Below are positions 56,151 through 64,000 of a stretch of DNA of 64,000 nt, piece after piece. Source of the stretch: Spirometra erinaceieuropaei (lineage: Eukaryota > Platyhelminthes > Cestoda > Diphyllobothriidea > Diphyllobothriidae); NCBI GenBank assembly GCA_902702965.1, contig CACRXP010000150.1:62945-126944 (forward strand), read 5' to 3'. A program made the position numbers and the translations under genes. The notes under the pieces were generated by a model. The model was not told where the DNA came from and did not search any database. It saw only the letters and a program-made list of their open reading frames with translations. Position 1 is the stretch's first letter; every line of letters starts with the position of its first letter.

Positions 56151-59100
56151 GTGATTATTCACGAAGATTCTTTTCTGTGCGTCTGGAGCATATCGGTGGG
56201 GAATTCAACCCGGCTGATACTGTTTCTTCAATAAATGAGAGCGAGAGAGAGAGAGACAAAGCGGTATGCGTTAGTAGAAAAGTGCGATTATCGGGCAAAC
56301 TAATCAAGTTAGTAAAACGTAAGTTGGGTACTAGGGCACTAGTCACGCAAAAGGGATGCTGGCAGAGACTAGAGGCGTCGAATTTGTCTTTTTTCCACCC
56401 TGCACTTCTGTCTTACTTGAGCTTCAGTTATAACTCTCTGCTAGTGGCAATTAAGCGAGAAGTGTTAACTCTGACGCAGCTTTCCTTTGTCGGTATCGGT
56501 GCTTGGAAACAACTGGCTGATATCGTATTGGAGGCGTCCCAAAAACGAAACGCAAACGAAATTTGTTTGGGCGCCTGTCCGATTTACGGCTGAATGGTTG
56601 CCGCAAAGCCCCGACTTAATAAAAGGCAGTGAAGATGGAACCCCATATCAACTCTTCATCCTATTTTCGTTATTACGCAGTTCCGACAAAACTGAAAACA
56701 CCTCCCTGCTCCTGTAGATGTCTAAAAACACAAGGCGCCTTGCAGCCCTTGGCCTATGAATTGGGTGAGAAGGCCATGAATGTCTGTTAAACCCGGTTGT
56801 TCTCAACGCTCGTCATCTTTGCTTACAGGCTTCCTCCAAATAACTGGACTTTCCGACTACTCGAGCCCACCTGTGCAGTCCGTAGTTGCATATTAGTGCT
56901 GCAATGCATGTATTTAAAGGCCATCTATTCTGCCGCTCATTTCTTTCTGATAAACGAACTGTTACTCCTGTTTCGCGGTCAACTTGTCACGCAGCATCTT
57001 AATTGCATCCAACTGTTAGTGTTGCCTGTCACACAGTCTCGACTGACTGATAATCGCTGCGTTTTGTAGCCGAATTAATCACCGCTTCTGCCTTTAAGAC
57101 CGCGATTAACACCTCAGCCCTGATTTGGTAAAGCTGGCGGAGATAATACGAGAATCTGATAATGCCGCGCCTCCCATCTACAGTGAGCTCTTGGCCAACG
57201 CACAGCGCAATCTGCCCTCAAGGCTCTGGCTATCAAAACTTCCCTTAAATAAAATGTCGCTTAGCATTGCCTACAATGCTGTCTCAATACCAACGTAGCG
57301 TCGTACTTTATACCCGTTTCACATATCAAAGCTATGCTCTGCGTTTATCGATTGGACATCGATCGATGACATCCCTAGTGCCGTAGGTCTTAGTCTCCCC
57401 AGGTATCCTCAAACCAGCCGGCTGTTGGACGCCACGCCTCCCCTATTGTCATTGTTATGATCAAATTATATGTGTATTCACATGTGCGAATACCAAGTTG
57501 TCCTTCTGTGCTGCTTGCTTAACCGTTTGTTTATCTTTTCAGATATGTGCTGCCACACGCGCACACTCACACCCTCAAGGCCCACTGCATTGGCGAAACT
57601 TTAATATCCCTAAGGTTTCTAACCGGACATGCAAATGTCAGTGTGGGAAATTCCTGCATGCGCTGATTACTAACGTATGTCCAGGTGCAGAACGTCTAAT
57701 TAGTACTTTGGGGAAGTGTTCTGCCCCACCTGTTCTTATTCCTCATGTTCTTGAAGCCCGTTATCGTCAATATTATGTTTGCATCTTCCGTCCAGGCCGC
57801 TGGATAATCCGTCAAGTCAATGCGTTTTACTATCCCACATCCTGCAAATGTTGCAAAAGTAGTGTTTTTGAATGCACTCATACAGGCAGACACACACACA
57901 GAAACGCGTAGTAGTGCGTTTTTATGTCGTATGCGACCTTGCAGACGAGTTTTTCAACTGCCACAGCTTTACTTACTAGAGTTAGTCGCAGAACTTTGTC
58001 GAGGCCCATTACTCTCTAGCCGAATGCGCGCTTGCACGTAAGTAATGGAATTTGGTTGGCTGCAACTGTGTGCTTTTACAGTTCATGTCCTCATTGACTC
58101 AATTAATTGACTGGCCACCTGTTTACATGCATGCCAGTGTGTTCTAAAAGTGGCAGGGCATTTTTTGCCACTGGGAGGGAAGTCGTCTTTTTTTCCGTCG
58201 ATTCTTATGAGGACTGCTGACATACTCTTCCTTGTACACGCGAAGTAGTAGTGGAACTTTCAACTTCTTTGCCGATATCTTATAGTTCCTATGATTTGCC
58301 ACTGGGCAAAAAATGTCTGCGAAGGCAGTTCTGTGGATCCTATACACTCAAGAAGTGGCCCCCACAGCGACGGACGAGAAGAAGGCACAGTGGCCATTTC
58401 TGGTTTATTCGCTGTCATCCGTGCTACGGATCACGGGCTTATGCCATCGGAGGACCCTAGCCACTCCGACCATTTTTCCCGAACAAGAGGAAAAGAAGTG
58501 GGACACCAGTTGGGAGGATGTCTCATTCTGTATAGAACTACTAGAGAAGAGGTTGTTAGAAGGACTCGGCAGTCGGACTAGGTCACGTCCGAAGCCGCGA
58601 GTGTGGGACAGTGGGCCAATCGTCCAGCGCCTGCAATGAGGTCATGTTTGCGTCACCCTCGAAGATGATTGGCCAATTTGGACAGGCGTAATTGGCCGAG
58701 AACCAGATCGCAAGTGGTGTGCATGTACAAGTAGTCGCCAGAGGCTCAGAGTTGCAACATGCGCCCGGGGGGGCTGGGACACTACAGGCTCACCATTTGC
58801 CCTAGGGCTGCACTTCAGGGCCCGTCAAGATGACAACGTAGACACGAGCAGCTAATACTTACGAGGTATTAACGACAGCGTCGAGACAGACTTACGTAGA
58901 CTTGCTTGCTCTCAGTAGGTGGAGGCTGAATTTTCCAGTTTTTTGTCATCTAGGACCGTTTGCACCGGCGCCATCCCAAACGGCCAACTGTTGTTTGATT
59001 AGACTTACATCCCACCTATGAGTCGGTGAATTTTTTCTTATGTTCATGCCACATAAGTTTGTATATTCTTCAAAGCTTGCCTCTGGTGTCACGTGAGTCC

Positions 59101-62100
59101 CATATAATCGAGCGGGTAATAGAAACCAGGCCCTATTTTGTCGAAGATCAATTTTTACCCCTTCTCGTGACAGCTGATCGCATTTGCACAACTCCGACAA
59201 TTCCTTTTCGCCAACCCATTTCTTAAATTCTGCTCATAATTGGTTGTCCCATTTCTCTCAGCATGCTCTTCTTATCGGCAAAGGAGCGCGCCTGTGTTTC
59301 TCTACAACAGCATTATAGTTCTCCTTTCTGGCCTCGTCGTTGTCATCATCGCACTCATCACCTGTCAGCTAACGAACAGTCATCTGGTCATGAGATTCAA
59401 AACTAAGATTATCCAAGCGTAACTACCATAGGCGGGTGGAGCACCGGAACGTTTCGCAAATAAGCCATCCATTGTTGCCGTCGCCGTCGGTCACACCAAG
59501 ACCCCACGTCCGCCAATACGTATTACGGCCTTTTTCCTATAATCGATATTTTTCCATCTCTGAGGTCCATACATAGTTATCACTTTTCCCCTCCACGTCG
59601 TTTTCTAGTCACCTCGTCTTTCACCCGTAATTCCTCATCCATGACGCGCCGCCGAATTTGCTCATGTTGCCGCCAGCGATCAACTCTGACTGGTGATCGT
59701 AATATTGGCTGCCAATAAAGGAATCATGACGCGTTTGGCAATAAGATGCTGGTGTTTGGGTTTTAAACCGAATATGCTACTGACAGTACGTTTGTCTGCG
59801 AAGTGTGCGGTCTGAGGATGAGTCTCCTCCGCATTTCCTCCTACTTCTCGTAATTGGGTGTCTTATGTTACGAGAACACCTGTTACGACAGACGCTTTTT
59901 CGAGGAATCACTCTGGCCTTTGTCTCAATCTTTCGACCGCACTGGCCGGACGGAATGTGTTCTGGTGCTTGCCTGTATCGGCATTGGGCTCGCACTTCGG
60001 TCTAGTCTCCGCCTTGTCATGTCTTTCAATGTTTGCCGAGACCTTTAATCTGTTTTTTTGGGTAAAAAGTATCCGACACATGCGTCTCTGATATCGGTAA
60101 ACTAATTTTTAGGAAGTCTCCACCAGGATTCCACTAAGAATCGGCATTTTCGCGGTGCACGTGTTCTCATCTCACCGCATGCACCTCACAATGAAAGATA
60201 AATTTTACAATTATTTTCATAACCGTTTAATCATGACATAAAACTACACAAGGAAGACCATCTAGTGCACTTTCATCCCAATGCGTAGGATGTCCCATAA
60301 CATTTGTCTTCTAATTCAAATGTAAGGCAGCTATCTTAGCTATCCGCCTAACGGTGCGAGTCCTTCAACTGACCTTATCTTATTGCACTTTACCGTCTCC
60401 AAACACCACTAGACTATGTGTGTGAACTAATTGGCCTGGTGATAAAACAAAGACGTTTGTAGTTTCCGTCCACCTTGTTTGGCACAACCTTCACACAGTC
60501 GAATTCGTAATTTCCCGCCGACTTTAGTGCCAGGTAGACTCCTCGTTGTTGACAATGAGTCGCCAGTCTAACATCTACAGATCCTATCCCTGACCCGACG
60601 GGTAAAATTTAAGTTTAAGTTGCGCCGGCAGTTTCGGGTGGGCCGCCGTATACGCTGCGTCCCGTAGACCAACAGCGGCTGAAATCATCAGTGCCCTGCG
60701 TAAGATCTAAGTTTTCGACGATGCTCCGTTTCGGAATCAGAGGGGGGACCCCTATAGAGTTAATAAAAAAAGAAATGCAAGCTCACCGTCGTCAATCCTC
60801 GGAAGCCATGACTTCAAAAGTCGTCTGTTTAAGTGATCTTTAAATTGCTGCACGGAATGTACAGTAGGTTAGAGGCCTACGGGTGTGGGAAATTAATCAT
60901 CCTTTATATAGTTCTAGCTGCCTGTTAGCAGTCCATAAGTGCAATTCGGTTGTTTCATCGAAGCGGGCGGTTTGCCGCTCGTAAATGTTTATATCGAATT
61001 TCTGCGCAGACTGGAGAAGGCGTTTACGCATTTATTTCCGAGGGAATCATCTGTTTATTTCGTGAAGTGTGGGGAGTACACATGCCGTCGTCGTCCAGGG
61101 TGGTTCTGCCACCGCATCTCATCATTCGACTGCATTTGGAGATGTTGCCCCCCCCCCCGCTGTTGACGGGACTGTTGTGATTGCTGCTATCTCCTGCGAT
61201 TGCTCGAATTTTCTTATGACCTCGTTAAGTTGTCAAGGGTTTTTGGTGCTGGTAGAATTTGACGTCCAGACAACATCAAAAGAAGAAATAACGCTCGGTG
61301 GGATGTTTTTTGGGAACTGATGATTCTAATGGGCACATCGGCCAGCCCAGATTACGAAGCCGGCGAACGTATGCATAGCTGTGCCCATCGCGTTAGATAC
61401 TGGCCGTACGAAAATTTGTAATCGCCACCCCGTTTCCAGCCAGATGAACTGCCATCTTTGCATGCCGGTGTTAGGAGTTCAGACTGCCCGCAATTTCAGA
61501 CCCCACTTGTTCACTCTCAAAGATAGTGCAGTTCATGGGTTTACCCATAAACACTTTCCCATTTCGTGATGGACGTGCCAAAAAACCAGCATCTATCACT
61601 TAACGGATTTAGGACTTGCGCTGAGAGCCCACTTTAATAACTAGCCTGTTTGCAGCGTCAAAATCTCCCCTCGATTCCCGTTCGAATCTCAGATATCGTC
61701 ACTGGACGCAATGTCTGGAAGTATAATGAAAAGTCATGAAGCTTCTGAATGCCGCCGTTCTTTGGCGCTGGACGGCAACTCTCACTGCTTTTCCTTTTTG
61801 CCTCATTGTTTTCAAGGGCATCAACTTCGCCCTCTCATCCTTTCCGGCCCCTTTATTGTCCACTCTTCTTTTCTAACCTTAACAAAAAAGGGACGGAGTC
61901 TCTAGTCCCACTTGTTGTGATATTAAAAACAAAATTAGCGGCAAGCGCGGTGAACCGACCTGCCTTGCATCGTCATCTAAACTACGCTCCCGCCTGTGTC
62001 GCATGCCTTGACTGCAAAAATGACTCGGGTAATTGGTGGCGAGGGGAAGGTGCGTTCTGTCCACTGCTGTGAATTAACGTTCGGTTGTGGAAAACTATAA

Positions 62101-63850
62101 GTAGACATACTGCTCATCAACGAGTTGTTTTTTTGCTTCCAATGGACTGTTGCATACGCATTTGTAGACCATGGTAAAAGGTCAATCCTGTGTGATAGGG
62201 CCACGCAATTGGCTTCCGGTAGGCAGGCCAAATGACGCACTTCAAATCGTGCTCCTATGGATGTTGGTTTCAACCACGCTAGGTAGGGTTCACTAATTCT
62301 GTATGCACCAGGTGACTGTCTACACCTTAATTATCGCACTAGAGGCGCGCAAGGATTTGTACAGTTTTGGGGTATGGGCCTGGTTTTTTCTGACACACAC
62401 TATTGCTTATTCAGTCCAAACGTACGTTACGAGGTTCTTCTTGATAACTCCACCGCTTCCCTCTACAGACCACTTGAGCATTAAAAGGCCCGGGGACTGC
62501 CCTTTTGTGTATTCCTTTGAATAGTGTTGCGTTGGCTTAAAGAAATCGCCGGGTCACACTGGAAAATAATTCAGCAATCGTTGGCAAAGCATGAGTTTTG
62601 GTTCTAAAACTCCCTAATGTCTGGCTGGACGGTCAGGGTGTAATGATTTGTCGGGCTTTTGTTATTGTGCAGCCTTCATGCGATTAACCTACTTTAACGG
62701 TTATCAAGATCCAAATTTGCACGTACTGATGAAAAAACAACTTGTAAAACATCTTTCGTCTTCATTCGTCTAATTGACTCTCATACAGGGTCGCCCCGCG
62801 TCTATGAAAGTTACTAGACAAACCATAGGCTTCTGTCAACAAGTTAGCTGGGGTATTTTTCGAAAATCAGCTTTCAGCCAATGTACGCAGGCTACGAGGG
62901 AGCTAACAAGGTTGGCTATGCGACTTCGGAGTTTAACAGCACAGGTGTATCTTGCTTTGGTCATGTGGCCTTTTAGAGCGACCGACTGCTGCGGCAATTT
63001 TTTAACCTGTTCTACTCGATACCGTTTTGGTATCTACCAGAATTAGTTAGGTTTTACACAGACACTTAGCATGCATACCCACTTTATTAGTTTTAAAGTT
63101 TATTAAACCAGGCTAGGGGAAATAGGAAATGCACGTTGCCAATACTATTTTAAAACGTACGGGTATTTCCTGGTTGTGTAATTTGCATACGTCCGATAGC
63201 CAGATAAATAGCGGTTCTTGTCTTACTACTGATGTCTTCGCAGTAGGTTGAATTTCACAACGTCGTGTGGGAGCAGCTGCAGCACGCCTTCGAATGTCGC
63301 AGGGGCAGATGTTCTTCGTTTCAGTACTCTCGAGAATCACGGAAACTAGCGTGGCAGTTAGTTTCATTTTGGCAAAATGGTGTCTTCAAAAGCATCAGCC
63401 AAGCACGAAACCTCTTGCTGGGATCGATGTCTTACGAACTCTCGGAAATTCTCAACTCACTACCCACATTTTGGACTGTTTTAACTGCTAATATCCGGAA
63501 TACTACGCGGCAGTTTTGTGCAAACCCCCTTTTTATGGCTTAGGAGCGCACACTAATGACAAACTAAGCATGCGCATCTGTTTCCTACGACTCCTGTTAC
63601 CTTTTTAACCAGCCCCCATCATCAGCTGACTGAAAAGCTCGGGCTATCGGCTGGGGCATGGGAAAGAGGAAGTGAGATCGACACCGGGAGTTCATGCCCA
63701 GTGAATAAGAAAACTCCTCACTACAATAAAACTGACGTGCGAGAGTCGTGGCATGGAGGTCTGACGGCGTAATCTAGTCCTTATGGGAAATGTTTGGGTG
63801 TGACTGAAGGACTGACAATCAGGCCGCAATGGCACCTTTACAAGGTGGTC
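56151..63850. other. Right flank, no recognised gene (part 2)
   Basis: The longest frames are 56177-56593 (138 codons) and 57498-57911 (137 codons). The first begins RLEHIGGEFNPADT, faintly like the RNase H to integrase join of LTR elements, but no neighbouring domains were found. A 61-codon frame without ATG at 57117-57299 looks protein-like and is unassigned. A (GA)n run lies near 56239-56257. Confidence 0.4.
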
Positions 63851-63859
63851 TTTATGGTA

Positions 63860-64000
63860 CTCTTACTGGCATAAGCTCCGACTCGCCTTTTTAGAAGCCC
63901 AACAAGGGACCAATTGGGGTCCCTACCGCCCCCCCCCCCATTTTGTCATACTTGAAAACCCTGGTTAAATGTCTGTTGTGGACCAGGGCATGTGGTGGTA
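63860..64000 (+). repeat. SINE-like interspersed repeat, copy 3 (cut by window end)
   Basis: GGGGTCCCTACCGCC, then TGTTGTGGACCAGGGCATGT at the very edge, match the upstream part and the first block of copies 1 and 2. The rest lies beyond the window. Confidence 0.65.

Noticed and set aside
56177..56593. Plus-strand frame beginning RLEHIGGEFNPADT as an LTR-element RNase H/integrase join
   Set aside because: Ten residues of likeness only; the rest of the frame shows no integrase zinc-binding or DDE motif.

Overview
The window is eukaryotic, and most likely comes from a flatworm, probably a diphyllobothriidean tapeworm (Spirometra, Dibothriocephalus or Schistocephalus type). I infer this from three things: two conserved animal genes cut into many exons with 29-35 base introns at their 5' ends and kilobase introns further 3'; several decayed Penelope-like elements with GIY-YIG endonucleases; and a non-LTR reverse transcriptase followed by C2H2 zinc fingers, a combination I associate with tapeworm genomes. 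No bacterial operon, rRNA or CRISPR structure is visible.

Two complete genes could be assembled exon by exon with every splice phase agreeing. On the minus strand, 14054 down to 718, lies STAM (signal transducing adaptor molecule): nine coding exons, 561 residues, with VHS, UIM, SH3, GAT-like helices and a Tyr/Pro/Gln-rich tail. On the plus strand, 30820 to 46059, lies a homologue of the HDGF-related family (HDGFL2 / PSIP1-LEDGF): thirteen coding exons, 1184 residues, with an N-terminal PWWP domain, a long charged middle and an integrase-binding-type (IBD, TFIIS N-like) domain near residues 719-803, then a proline-rich tail. STAM works on endosomes in ubiquitin-dependent receptor sorting; the PWWP/IBD protein is a chromatin reader and tether. 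The two are neighbours but nothing suggests a shared pathway.

Nearly everything else is transposable-element debris. STAM introns hold a SINE-like repeat (1.9-2.3 kb), the 3' end of a Penelope-like element (3.3-4.1 kb), two dead copies of STAM exon 8 (4.2 and 6.3 kb), an inverted repeat (5.84/6.15 kb), a tRNA-like sequence (6.37 kb) and a second Penelope-like element (7.0-9.8 kb) whose reverse transcriptase is interrupted by a 1 kb foldback element. Between the genes are a decayed DNA transposase (15.1-16.6 kb), a non-LTR retroelement with zinc fingers (18.4-20.4 kb), a gypsy relic (21.7-22.0 kb), a Penelope-like element bounded by inverted 89-base repeats (23.1-25.8 kb) and two Jockey/CR1-like LINE fragments (26.8-29.5 kb). 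A second SINE-like copy lies in an intron of the PWWP gene (40.5-40.8 kb) and a third starts at the right window edge.

Downstream of the PWWP gene, 49.1-51.6 kb is a cluster of three foldback units of the same family as the one in the STAM intron. From 51.6 to 63.8 kb I recognise no gene; short open frames there are weak and unsupported.
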